From JAJFUE01 sp039683515 (GTDB taxonomy: Bacteria; Sumerlaeota; Sumerlaeia; MVZB01), in contig JBDKRG010000035.1 in NCBI GenBank assembly GCA_039683515.1, positions 27,139 through 91,138 on the forward strand: DNA of 64,000 nucleotides. Direction: 5' to 3'. A program made the position numbers and the translations under genes. Under the pieces are notes generated by a model. It had not been told where the DNA came from. It saw only the letters and a program-made list of their open reading frames with translations, and searched no databases. Shown here piece by piece: positions 28,542 to 37,066 of this stretch; position 1 is the first letter of the stretch, and each line of letters starts with the position of its first letter.

Positions 28542-30998
28542 TCAGTGAAACATCGCCCAGCAGGCGGTGGCGGAGTAGGGGAGCGAGTCGTCGTAGTAGC
28601 GCAGGACGGAACGGAACATCGACATCGAGCCGTTATCTTTGGCCCCGGATACCCAGCCTGTGGCGCGGATGTAGTGGTTGACTTTGACCGGCAGACGCAA
28701 GTTGCTCAGCCGGTAACCGATGCCCGGCACCGGCGCGCCCATGCCAAGCGCATTCCAATGAATGCCGTCGCTCGAATCCTCGAAAAGCGCCTGGCAGGGC
28801 CACGGGTAGCTCCCGCCCAGTTCCCAGGTGACGCTATAGCCGCCGGGCGTAAAGGAAAGTTTCTGTTTGGCGGGAATGGGCGTCGTGATCCGGATTGTAC
28901 GGTTTAATAAGATTTTTCCATCTTCCTGCATCGCAAAACATGTATTACCACCGGTGTCGAAGATATACCTGGCATCCAGGGAACCGTCGATGTTTAGTCT
29001 GGCAATATGGAATAGCCACGGGGTAAAAAATCTTCCCGCTAGAATTTGTCCATTCGCCTGAATTAGCAGTGTATAAACCGGACTATATATTCCATCGCTA
29101 AGATTAAAGGATGTGTCAACCGAACCATTTTCATTTAGTCTGGCCATGCCGTAGCACGTCACCCCATTAAATGTATTAAATTCTCCGCCAACAATTATTT
29201 TACCATCAGGTTGCAAGGCTAATGAAACAACGGAAAACGAGTCCCCAGATCCAATATTAAACCCCGTATCCCGTATTCCATCAGGGTTCAGCCTGAACAT
29301 GTCTGTCCCACCGCCCACGAGTTTGCCATCGGTTTGAATGATGATTGAGTCGATCACGGTTCCCACGGTTGAGGCAATATAATTCGGATCCATTTCACCA
29401 TTGGTATCGAGCCGTACCAGATCGGTCACCACGTTTCCGTTAAACCTGGCGAACGAGCCAGCAAAATAAATTTTGCCATCGCAATTTAAATTCATATAAA
29501 TCGAGTAGATCGGGCCGTCCGGCCCCGTGCCCATTGAGAATGAAGTGTCCAAGGAACCATCAGCATTGATTCGTGCGATATTCTTTCGTGCAATGCCGTT
29601 ATAGGCGGTGAAAATCCCGGCCAAGACGACTTTGCCGTCAGGTTGGAGCGCTAAAGCGAGAACCGAGCGGCCATCCACCCCGGATCCTGGGTTAAACGTT
29701 GCGTCGATTGTTCCACTGGCATTGAGGCGGGCAACATGATTTAGCGTAACTCCTTGCAGGCTTGTAAAATCACCACCAACGATTATTTTCCCATCCGGTT
29801 GAACAGCGATGCTGGAGATTTTTTCCTGCGTGGAGGCCAGAAAATCGGAATCCAATACGCCGCATGCATTCATGCGAGCAATATGATTGCGGTTGTGGAG
29901 CGCGCTGTTCATCGACGTAAACTCGCCGACTGCGACGATGCTTTTGCCGTCGGCCTGGATGGCCAGGGCGGAGATGGCGGCGTTGGCTCCGGTGCCGGGG
30001 TCGAATGAGGTGTCGTTTGATCCGTCGACGTTGAGCCGGGCGATTCGGCCGCGCGTGAAGCCGTTGACGGCGGTGAACGCGCCGGCGATCAGGATCTGGC
30101 CGTCGGGCTGAATCACCACGCTGTTGACCGTGTTGTCCGCGCCGGCGCCGGCGCCCAACGTGAAGGACGAATCGAGCGCGCCGCTTGATTTGAGCCGGAC
30201 GATCCGTCCACATGATGTCGCATTGAATGAAGTAAACGCCCCTGCGGCGAGAACTTGGCCGTCCGGCTGAACGGCGAGGCTGTTGACGCCGGCGTCAAAG
30301 CCTGTGCCAGGACTGAATGCCGTGTCCAGCGAGCCGTCGGCGTTGAGCCGCGCGATGCGGTTGCGCGCCGCGGCGTTGACGCTCGTGAAATCGCCGCCCA
30401 CCAGAATCTTGCCGTCACGCTGAATGGCCACCGCATAGACTGAACTATCGGGGCCGGATCCGGTATTGAACGTCGAGTCCACGTTGCCGTTCGAATTGAG
30501 CCGCGCGATCCGGGGGCGGGCGGACCCGTTGATGGTCGAGAACTGGCCGCCGACGAGGATCTTGCCGTCGCCCTGCACCGCCAGCGCGGTCACGTCATAG
30601 CTCGCCCCCGGCCCGAGAAACGCCGGGTCGATCGAGCCGTCGGCATTGAGCCGCGCGATGTAGTTGTGCGGCTCGCCGTTGACGGTCGTGAACCGGCCGC
30701 CGATCAGAATCTTGCCGTCGGCCTGCTCGGCAAGGGCCAGAACGGTCCCGTCGGCGGTCGCGGTGAACGAGGTATCGGCCGTGCCGTCGACCCTGAGCTT
30801 CGCGATCCGCCCGCGCGCCGCACCCGCAACCTGAGTAAACTCCCCGCCGACCAGCAAATTCCCGTCGGCCAGCACGACGACCGCCCTGACCGCCCCATCC
30901 GCGTTCGGATCGAACCCGTCAATGTAGCCACGCGCCCGGCCAATCGTGGCCGACACAAGAACCAGTAATGTAATCAGCAGCGATAGGCGTAATTTCAA
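28542..30998 (-). CDS. Secreted delta-60 repeat protein
   Basis: An 818-residue exported protein with signal peptide LSLLITLLVLVSATIGRARG. From about residue 25 to 700 it consists of some 14 repeats of about 50 residues, each with a strand of the form QPDGKIIVGGEF followed by IARLNADGSIDTSF, the delta-60 repeat (TIGR02608), which builds a beta-propeller-like surface protein. The last 110 residues are a different domain of the form KQKLSFTPGGYSVTWELGGS. The 5' part of the gene (right end, above about 29900) is GC-rich like the chromosome while the 3' part (28870-29800) is distinctly AT-richer, as if two sources had been joined within the repeats. A role in adhesion or sensing is only a guess. 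Confidence 0.9.
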   Translation of the reverse strand: MKLRLSLLITLLVLVSATIGRARGYIDGFDPNADGAVRAVVVLADGNLLVGGEFTQVAGAARGRIAKLRVDGTADTSFTATADGTVLALAEQADGKILIGGRFTTVNGEPHNYIARLNADGSIDPAFLGPGASYDVTALAVQGDGKILVGGQFSTINGSARPRIARLNSNGNVDSTFNTGSGPDSSVYAVAIQRDGKILVGGDFTSVNAAARNRIARLNADGSLDTAFSPGTGFDAGVNSLAVQPDGQVLAAGAFTSFNATSCGRIVRLKSSGALDSSFTLGAGAGADNTVNSVVIQPDGQILIAGAFTAVNGFTRGRIARLNVDGSNDTSFDPGTGANAAISALAIQADGKSIVAVGEFTSMNSALHNRNHIARMNACGVLDSDFLASTQEKISSIAVQPDGKIIVGGDFTSLQGVTLNHVARLNASGTIDATFNPGSGVDGRSVLALALQPDGKVVLAGIFTAYNGIARKNIARINADGSLDTSFSMGTGPDGPIYSIYMNLNCDGKIYFAGSFARFNGNVVTDLVRLDTNGEMDPNYIASTVGTVIDSIIIQTDGKLVGGGTDMFRLNPDGIRDTGFNIGSGDSFSVVSLALQPDGKIIVGGEFNTFNGVTCYGMARLNENGSVDTSFNLSDGIYSPVYTLLIQANGQILAGRFFTPWLFHIARLNIDGSLDARYIFDTGGNTCFAMQEDGKILLNRTIRITTPIPAKQKLSFTPGGYSVTWELGGSYPWPCQALFEDSSDGIHWNALGMGAPVPGIGYRLSNLRLPVKVNHYIRATGWVSGAKDNGSMSMFRSVLRYYDDSLPYSATACWAMFH

Positions 30999-31037
30999 TT
31001 TTTAACGCCCCTTTGAGGCGGGATCGCGTGCGTCGAT

Positions 31038-31721
31038 TTACCCCGCCTGGTTCGGGTTGACGCGGACTGTGCGGGTGAGGCCTTCTCTCGCCAGTTCGCT
31101 GTTGCTGAAGCCGGCCGTGCGGATGTGGTTTTCGTTGAAGCCCAGGCGCAGCAGGTCGCGCACGCCGTAGCCGGAGAGGCGCATCTCCGAGGCGCTGAAG
31201 CCCGCGTTCTTCAGCTCGATGTCGCTGAAGTAATTGCGCAACTCCTGGGCCTTGTAGTCGGCGCGGCGCATCTCGGCCGCGCCGCACACGGTGCAGATCT
31301 CGGGGATCTCGAAGCCGATGTGGGCCAGCTCGATCGCCGACAGCCCCGCGCGCCGGCACTGGTGGATCGTGTAGCCGGCGCGCTTGATGTCGGCCATGCG
31401 CGCCCCGCTCTGCAGCAGATGCTTGATGCCCGGGTCGCTCAGGTGCTCGAGCTGGACGCCGGCCGGCTTGGACTCGGATTCCGATTCCGCAATGATGAAC
31501 CCGAGGCGCTTGAGGGCGTCGTCGCTGTAGCCTAGTTTCGCAAGCGCCTGTTGCGAGTAGCCGAGGTCGACCAGGTGGTGCGACTGGAATCCGAAATGCA
31601 TGAGCCAGGCGACGCCGCGGGTCACGCCCTCGACGATCAGCTCGTGCGCCTTGATGACGTTGGGGATCCCAAGCTGGCGGCAGATCGCCGCACGCCGCGA
31701 GGCTTGATCATTCTGCTGCAT
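31038..31721 (-). CDS. Decapeptide-repeat protein (LxxxG[FY]Sxxx), unknown function
   Basis: A 227-residue soluble protein, start at 31721 chosen for GGGAG eight bases upstream. Much of it is a ten-residue periodic helical pattern: LVDLGYSQQA, LAKLGYSDDA, LKRLGF near 45-75; then IKRAGYTIHQ, CRRAGLSAIE, LAHIGFEIPE; and near the end LKNAGFSASE, MRLSGYGVRD, LLRLGFNENH, IRTAGFSNSE. A CTVC pair (in EICTVCGAAEM) interrupts the array and could bind metal. The pattern suggests a short superhelical solenoid that binds a partner. I do not recognise a named bacterial family. It is next to tsaD on the same strand but separated by a word repeat, so a shared operon is unlikely. Confidence 0.75.
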   Translation of the reverse strand: MQQNDQASRRAAICRQLGIPNVIKAHELIVEGVTRGVAWLMHFGFQSHHLVDLGYSQQALAKLGYSDDALKRLGFIIAESESESKPAGVQLEHLSDPGIKHLLQSGARMADIKRAGYTIHQCRRAGLSAIELAHIGFEIPEICTVCGAAEMRRADYKAQELRNYFSDIELKNAGFSASEMRLSGYGVRDLLRLGFNENHIRTAGFSNSELAREGLTRTVRVNPNQAG

Positions 31722-31828
31722 CTTAAGTGCTCCCGTTGTTGGGATGGCCACGCGATGACAAGCCCGGTTGCGCCAGTGATTGCTTGAATTCTACACAAAA
31801 GCAGAAAAGCGTGAACAGAAAAGTCGAG

Positions 31829-31885
31829 TGATGGGACGAATAGGACAGATAGGGCCGATAGGACGGATGGGAGAGATAAGTCGGA
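31829..31885. repeat. Tandem GATGGGAC/GATAGGAC words
   Basis: Six to seven units of the type GATAGGAC, GAATAGGAC, GATAGGGCC and GATGGGAGA lie between the decapeptide-repeat gene and the end of tsaD. It is a further single-locus word repeat. Confidence 0.75.
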
Positions 31886-31888
31886 TCG

Positions 31889-33031
31889 TCAGCTTTTAAA
31901 GGAAACCGTGGCCCGCGCGTTGAGCGCGAGCGCCTCGGCGGGCGAGACCGCCTTGAACTTCCAGCCGACGCCGGCGATCATCGCGGCGTTGTCGGTGCAG
32001 ACGGAGGGGTGTGGGAACCAGATGCGCAGCATCTTGCGCTGGGCGCTGGCCAGGCGGGCGCGCTCGCGCAGGCCGCGGTTGCAGGCGACGCCGCCGCTGA
32101 TGACGAGGTCGCGGGCGCCGCGTTCGGCGCAGGCGTCGAGCGCCTTGCCGACGAGCGCCTCGACGGCGGCCTTCTGGAAGCCGGCGCAGACGTCGCAGAC
32201 CACCTCGAGCGGGATGCCGGCCGGGTGCTCCTTCTGGAGCTTTTCGAATTCGCGGCCGACCGCGGTCTTGAGGCCGCTGAACGAGAAATCGGGGCGGTCG
32301 CGGCGCATCATCGGCGGCGTGAACGTGAACTCGTCGGGGTTGCCCTGCGCGGCCAGCTTGTCGATGACCGGGCCGCCGGGGTAACCGAGCCCCGCCACGC
32401 GCGCGACCTTGTCGTAGGCCTCGCCGACGGCGTCGTCGCGGGTCTGAGCGATCGTCGTGATCTTGTCGGGGGCCTCGACCCACACGAGCGAGGTGTGGCC
32501 GCCGGAGACGATCAGCCCGACGTGCGGGTAGCCGGGCGCGGCGATGCGCGGGGAGTCCTGAGGCCTGAGGCCCGAGTCCTGGGAATCGGGTTCCAAAGGA
32601 AGGGCGGGGAAGATTTCGCCGCGGTCCATGAGCTGGTGCGCGCCCTTGGGCGGGACGAGGTGGATCGCGTAAAGGTGGCCGGCGAGGTGGTGGACCGGGA
32701 CGAGGGGCTTGTCGCGCATCCAGGCCAGGGTCTTGGCGGTCTCGAGCCCCACGAGCAGACAGCCGATCAGGCCCGGGCCGCTGGTGACGGCGACCGCTTC
32801 GATGTCGTCCCAGCCGGCGCCGGCGTCGTTCATCGCTTCCTCAACAAGCGGCAGGCAGGCCTGGATGTGCATGCGCGCGGCGACCTCGGGGACGACGCCG
32901 CCAAACTTAGCGTGCAGGTCGACCTGCGAGGCGACGGCGCTGACGCGCACGCGGCCCTCGCGGGTGACGAGGGCGGCCGCGGTTTCGTCGCAGGAGCTTT
33001 CGATGCCGAGAATGTAGGGCGCCGGGGACAT
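31889..33031 (-). CDS. tsaD: TsaD, tRNA N6-threonylcarbamoyladenosine transferase
   Basis: Catalytic subunit of the t6A37 tRNA-modification complex (with TsaB and TsaE), a Kae1/ASKHA-fold protein. The 380-residue product shows ILGIESSCDETAAAL, the metal-binding HHLAGHLYA (HxxxH), VSGGHTSLV, YDKVARVAGLGYPGGP, FSGLKTAV and a C-terminal FPHPSVCTDNAAMIAGVGW. It is about 40 residues longer than usual because of an insert after HLYAIHL that includes DSQDSGLRPQDSPR; the DNA of that insert is a repetitive AGTCCTGAGGCCTGAGG string, so an intergenic repeat seems to have entered the gene without breaking the frame. All active-site motifs are intact. Confidence 0.95.
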   Translation of the reverse strand: MSPAPYILGIESSCDETAAALVTREGRVRVSAVASQVDLHAKFGGVVPEVAARMHIQACLPLVEEAMNDAGAGWDDIEAVAVTSGPGLIGCLLVGLETAKTLAWMRDKPLVPVHHLAGHLYAIHLVPPKGAHQLMDRGEIFPALPLEPDSQDSGLRPQDSPRIAAPGYPHVGLIVSGGHTSLVWVEAPDKITTIAQTRDDAVGEAYDKVARVAGLGYPGGPVIDKLAAQGNPDEFTFTPPMMRRDRPDFSFSGLKTAVGREFEKLQKEHPAGIPLEVVCDVCAGFQKAAVEALVGKALDACAERGARDLVISGGVACNRGLRERARLASAQRKMLRIWFPHPSVCTDNAAMIAGVGWKFKAVSPAEALALNARATVSFKS

Positions 33032-33048
33032 ACGCAGACCTCGGGACC

Positions 33049-33160
33049 ATTTAACCGCAGGAAGAGAGGAAAATCCAGATCAACCACGGAAGGCACGGAA
33101 TACACGGAAGAATTTTGTCGCGGAGGGGCGGAGACGGGCGGAGAGGCGAAGAAGAACGAA
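33049..33160. repeat. Word repeat (CACGGAAGGCACGGAA / GCGGAGGGGCGGAGAC)
   Basis: The gap before the tsaD start holds CCACGGAAGGCACGGAATACACGGAAG and GTCGCGGAGGGGCGGAGACGGGCGGAGAGGC type strings, the same family as at 2349-2480; a shorter copy lies at 33811-33838. Confidence 0.6.
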
Positions 33161-33166
33161 TGAGGG

Positions 33167-33751
33167 CTATTGGGCGAGGAGCTTCCGGCGTCGATAGTAT
33201 TCATCAAATAACAGGACCGAGCCGGTCATGAAGGCGATCATGCCGGCAAAAAACGGGGAACTGTTTATCACCGGGGTTGGCGCTTCGGGCAAAAACCCGT
33301 ATCCTTCCGGGGCAAATCTCAACAGCAATGAAAGACAGCCGAATACCAAGCCGGATCCGATGCCGATTGAAAACCGATACAGGCCCAGGAAAAATCTTTC
33401 GATGATCCGATCCGCAATGTCTGGCTCATTGGAGGCGAGCCGGTTTGGAACGTTCAGAAAAGCCGCGCCCCCGCCGAGTGCAAATATCAGGATGAAATCG
33501 GGCATCATGATTCCCCCTGCGAGGCCCAATGTCACGAATCCAATTACGCCGGTCAGAATTGAAAATGCATAACCTTTATACGTCGTGTCCGGGGAGAGCG
33601 TGAAACCCCACAATGCGCCCACCACGGCGGCGAGGAGAGGCCAGATGGGGCGGGCGTGTGGATAAATCCAGATGACCAGCAGGAGCGCGAGGATGACGTA
33701 TCCTCGCGCAGGGATACGTCGGGCGTGGGTGATGACGGTATCCATGTCCAT
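33167..33751 (-). CDS. Polytopic membrane protein of unknown function
   Basis: A 194-residue protein (an in-frame start at 33781 would add ten residues) with about six hydrophobic segments: ILALLLVIWIY, WPLLAAVVGALWGFT, ILTGVIGFVTLGLAGGIM, FILIFALGGGAAFL, GIGSGLVFGCLSLLL and FAGMIAFMTGSVLLF. A charged loop (RLASNEPDIADRIIERFF) separates the halves, and the C-terminus is basic (DEYYRRRKLLAQ), consistent with a cytosolic tail. I recognise no family. GC content is lower than in flanking genes. It is bounded by word repeats on both sides, so it appears to be a single gene. Confidence 0.7.
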   Translation of the reverse strand: MDMDTVITHARRIPARGYVILALLLVIWIYPHARPIWPLLAAVVGALWGFTLSPDTTYKGYAFSILTGVIGFVTLGLAGGIMMPDFILIFALGGGAAFLNVPNRLASNEPDIADRIIERFFLGLYRFSIGIGSGLVFGCLSLLLRFAPEGYGFLPEAPTPVINSSPFFAGMIAFMTGSVLLFDEYYRRRKLLAQ

Positions 33752-33919
33752 GACGGCAGAACCGCTCCACGGCCCAAGCATTCAGCATGCAGCGTCGTTT
33801 CTCAATAGATTTTGTCGCAGAGGGGCGGAGACGGGCGATGTAGTGTAGGCCGGGATCCCCGAACCCGGCATCCCATGCCTCGTTTGATACTAAGTCATGC
33901 CGCCGTCGGCGACGTCGGC

Positions 33920-34402
33920 CTACGGCGTGACGGGGAGGCGGTCGGTTTTGTCTTCGTCGCCGACGATGAAGCACTCTTCCTTGTATTTCTTGAGGATGAA
34001 GTGCGTGGTCGTCGAGACGACGTGGTCGATCGTGGCCAGCTTGCGCGACACGAAATTGGCGACTTCCTTCAGGTTCGCCCCCTCGATGAACAGGAGCAGG
34101 TCGTAGCCGCCGCTGAGGAGGTAGCAGGTCTCGACCTCGGGGAACTTGTAGATCTGCGCGGCGATCTCGTCGTAGCCGACGGTGCGCTGCGGGGTGATCT
34201 TGACCTCGATGATGCCGATCGTCGGCTCGTCGTCGAGCTTCTCGGGGTTGACGATGGCGCGGTAGCCGAGGATCGTGCGGCTTTTTTCGAGCTGGCGGAT
34301 CGTGGCGTCGACCTGCTCGACGGGGATGGCGAGGCGCTTGGCGATTTCCGCGTTGGTGACGCGCGCGTCGGCGCGGAGGATGTCGAGGATCTTGTTTTTC
34401 AT
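33920..34402 (-). CDS. Lrp/AsnC-family transcriptional regulator
   Basis: A 160-residue regulator with an N-terminal winged helix-turn-helix (KILDILRADARVTNAEIAKRLAIPVEQVDATIRQLE, about 3-38) and a C-terminal RAM/AsnC ligand-binding domain (about 65-140: IIEVKITPQRTVGYDEIAAQIYKFPEVETCYLLSGGYDLLLFIEG). Such proteins form octamers and respond to amino acids. The start at 34402 has CGGAG nine bases upstream; an in-frame ATG nine codons earlier (34429) is possible. It lies 36 bases after bamA on the same strand and may be co-transcribed, but no functional link is evident. Confidence 0.9.
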   Translation of the reverse strand: MKNKILDILRADARVTNAEIAKRLAIPVEQVDATIRQLEKSRTILGYRAIVNPEKLDDEPTIGIIEVKITPQRTVGYDEIAAQIYKFPEVETCYLLSGGYDLLLFIEGANLKEVANFVSRKLATIDHVVSTTTHFILKKYKEECFIVGDEDKTDRLPVTP

Positions 34403-34465
34403 CTGGCTGCGCTCCGGGGCATGGGACATAAAGGGCCCCGACAGGCCCTTGCCGGCGAATCCATT

Positions 34466-36826
34466 CTACAACGCGCCCTTCATGCTGAAGTGGAAGAACT
34501 GCGTCCTGTCGTCGCTCAGCGTCGTGATCGGGGCGGCCAGGTCGATGGCGACCTGAACGCGCTGGAAGTTGAAGCGGAGGCCGGCGCCGGTCGACACGCG
34601 CGGCACCTGCCACGAGATCGGCGAGCGGCCGAGGTCGCCGACGTCGACGAACAGCACGCCGGCGATCGGGTCGATGATCGGCCGGATGAGTTCGTTCTTG
34701 ATCAACACCTTGGCGGCGCCGCCGATGGGGACGTCTTCCTCGTCCTTGTCGAAGTAGCCCGCGCCGCGGTAGGCGAAGCCGCGCATGTCCTGGCTGCCGC
34801 CGAGGAAGTAGCGCTCGTGGATCGGGACGGTATCGCGGTCATAGGGCATGAACCCGGCGCTGGCGGCAAGGCGCCACGTGACCATGTCGGTGACCTTCGT
34901 GTAGCGGTCGCGCTCGGCCTCGAGGCGGGCCAGCGGGGCGCCGGCGTAGCCGAGCTCGGTCGAATAGGACTTCATCTGGCCTTCGGTGATGAGGCCGCCG
35001 ATCGGGCCGCGGGTGTCCTCAACCCAGCGGACGCGGCCGGTGACGACCGGGTAGCTGCGGCTGAGGTCCTCGTGGGCGTCGACGCCGTGGGCCGGGCTGA
35101 GGGCGACGTATTCGAGCCGGCCGCGGATGTAGAGCTTGCGGTCCTCGCCCAGGTCATGGCCCCACTCCTCGATCAGGCCGCCGGTGTTGGCGCGGTAGCC
35201 GGGGCGGCGCAGGGTCTGGTAGAAGACCTCGCTCAGGAGCGAGTCGGGGGAGTCGCCGAAGTGGCGGTCGAAGTAGCTGATCGAGGCGTGCGAGTCGCGC
35301 GTGCCGAGGAGGAGCTCGGTGTTGAAGACGTCGGCGCGGCCGCCGACGTTGTTCTCGGTGAAGCGGCCGAAGACGAACGGGCCGGTCACGTCGCCGTAGC
35401 CGACGCCGCCGCCGAGGACGCCGGTCGGTTTTTCCTGGAGCTCGATGACCATGTCGTGGATGTCGGGGTCGGTCGTCGGCTTGTTATAGGCCTTGAGCTT
35501 GTCGGGCGCGGGGTCGAAGGCCTGGAGGCGCGCGAGGCGGCGGAGCGAGTCGCGCTCGAGGCGCTTGTTGTAGAGGTCGCCGGGCTTGAGCAGGATTTCC
35601 CGCGCGATGACCTCGTCCTTGACCGGCGGCGTGTGGCTCTCGTACCACTGGCGGAACTTGCCGGGTTTTTCCTTTTCGGGCGGGAACTCGGGGCGGACGA
35701 CGTTGACCTTGCCGACGTAAATGCGCTGGCCCTCGGCGACTTCGATCGTGATGTCGAGGGTGTGCGTTTGCGGCTTGCGGTCGAACGCCTTGTTGAACTT
35801 GGTCGTGAGCAGGCCGTGGTCGTAGTAAAGGCTTTCGAGCTTGCCCATGGCGCGCATGAACTCGATGGCCGAGAAATTGCGGCCGGTCAGGCCGGCGAAC
35901 GGGGCGTCGGCCTCGTTCTGCGACCAGACGTGCACGCCGCGGACGGTGATCTTGCCGAACCGGTAGCGCTCGCCCTCGGTGATTTCGATCACCGGCGAGA
36001 TGAGCGCCGCGTCCTTGCCGGCCGGTTTTTGCTCGAAAACGCCGCGCTCGACGCGCGCGTCCCAGTAGCCGTGGGCGGTGTAGAAGTCGCGCAGGTTGAC
36101 GAGGTCCTGCTCGAAGAGCGCGTCGTTGTAGTAGTTCTTGATGAACGCGACCGAGCCCTTGGTCAGCAGGAGCGTGCGCAGCCGGATCGAGGCGAAGGCC
36201 TGGTTGCCGTGGATGATCACGTCCTCGACCCGGGTCTGGGTGCCTTCGGCGATGAGGACCTGCAGGTCGACGCGCTGGGCGGGCGAGGTGGTCGGGACGT
36301 CGATCAGGTCCATCTTGACGTCGGCCTGGGGCATGCCCATCTTCTGGTATTCGTTGAGGATCGACTGGCGGACGCGGACGACGAGGTTGTCGTCGACGCG
36401 GTCGCCCGCCTTCTTGTCGATGAGTTGCTCGATGCGGGCGGTCTTGAGCTTCTGGTTGCCGCGGACGTGGATCTTGCCCAGGACGGGGGACTCGGCGACG
36501 GTGAAGGTGACGATCACGCCGCCGTCGGCGAGGAGGTTGGCGTCGACGCTGGCCGTGCTGACTTCGCGCGAAAGGCGGCCCAGGTCGTCGCGGATCGTGA
36601 GGCCGTGGTAGGGCTGGCCGGCCCGGGTCTTGATGAGTGCCTGCATCTGGGCCGGGGTCGAGCCGGTCAATCCCTTGAAGACGACCTCGCGGATCGTCTT
36701 GCCCTCGAATTGGCTCTGGGCCATGGCGGCCGGGGGCAGGAGGGCGAGCATCAGCAGGATCAGAAAACGCGCCGCGCGGGGGGCGCGGGCGACCGGGGGA
36801 TGGATGGCGTGTGGCATGCGGCTCAC
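34466..36826 (-). CDS. bamA: BamA-like outer-membrane protein assembly factor
   Basis: A 786-residue Omp85-family protein: signal peptide (FLILLMLALLPPAAMA), five POTRA-type repeats from about 40 to 425 (for example TIREVVFKGLTGSTPAQMQ, GKIHVRGNQKLKTARIEQLI, ITEGERYRFGKITVRG), and a C-terminal 16-strand barrel domain (about 430-786) with the conserved ERYFLGGSQDMRGFAYRGAG, corresponding to the VRGF/Y motif of loop 6. BamA inserts beta-barrel proteins in the outer membrane. The C-terminus ends FFHFSMKGAL and not with the usual aromatic residue. It shows that the organism is a diderm. Skp/OmpH, the frequent downstream neighbour, is not present; an Lrp regulator follows instead. Confidence 0.92.
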   Translation of the reverse strand: MSRMPHAIHPPVARAPRAARFLILLMLALLPPAAMAQSQFEGKTIREVVFKGLTGSTPAQMQALIKTRAGQPYHGLTIRDDLGRLSREVSTASVDANLLADGGVIVTFTVAESPVLGKIHVRGNQKLKTARIEQLIDKKAGDRVDDNLVVRVRQSILNEYQKMGMPQADVKMDLIDVPTTSPAQRVDLQVLIAEGTQTRVEDVIIHGNQAFASIRLRTLLLTKGSVAFIKNYYNDALFEQDLVNLRDFYTAHGYWDARVERGVFEQKPAGKDAALISPVIEITEGERYRFGKITVRGVHVWSQNEADAPFAGLTGRNFSAIEFMRAMGKLESLYYDHGLLTTKFNKAFDRKPQTHTLDITIEVAEGQRIYVGKVNVVRPEFPPEKEKPGKFRQWYESHTPPVKDEVIAREILLKPGDLYNKRLERDSLRRLARLQAFDPAPDKLKAYNKPTTDPDIHDMVIELQEKPTGVLGGGVGYGDVTGPFVFGRFTENNVGGRADVFNTELLLGTRDSHASISYFDRHFGDSPDSLLSEVFYQTLRRPGYRANTGGLIEEWGHDLGEDRKLYIRGRLEYVALSPAHGVDAHEDLSRSYPVVTGRVRWVEDTRGPIGGLITEGQMKSYSTELGYAGAPLARLEAERDRYTKVTDMVTWRLAASAGFMPYDRDTVPIHERYFLGGSQDMRGFAYRGAGYFDKDEEDVPIGGAAKVLIKNELIRPIIDPIAGVLFVDVGDLGRSPISWQVPRVSTGAGLRFNFQRVQVAIDLAAPITTLSDDRTQFFHFSMKGAL

Positions 36827-36881
36827 TTTCGCGCGAACTGTGAGAAAAATTAGCGTTTTAATGAGTCAACTTTCAAGCATT

Positions 36882-36918
36882 GATTGCGGAACGCGCCCGA
36901 TTGCGGATTGCGGAATGT
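36882..36918. repeat. GATTGCGGA word string
   Basis: Three GATTGCGGA(A/T) words in the promoter gap between divergent bamA and the histidine kinase, followed by the hairpin GCCGGTTTC/GAAACCGGC at 36944-36964. The same word family is at 39146-39161, 43130-43155 and 52925-52956. Confidence 0.65.
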
Positions 36919-37066
36919 GGGCGATGGAGTATGAGGAAATGTGATGCCGGTTTCGGCGAAACCGGCCTACTTTGATATCGGCTTGCGCGGGGGCGGGCTT
37001 GCGGCGTACCATGTGACATGGCCGCGCGCTGGCCGGCCAAAGCCGATTTTTTCCCGCCTGGCGACC

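Noticed and set aside
33812..36853. Open frame of 1013 codons on the plus strand
   Set aside because: Antisense to bamA and the Lrp gene; the product is an Asp/Val/Arg/Leu-rich composition typical of a shadow frame, without any domain.
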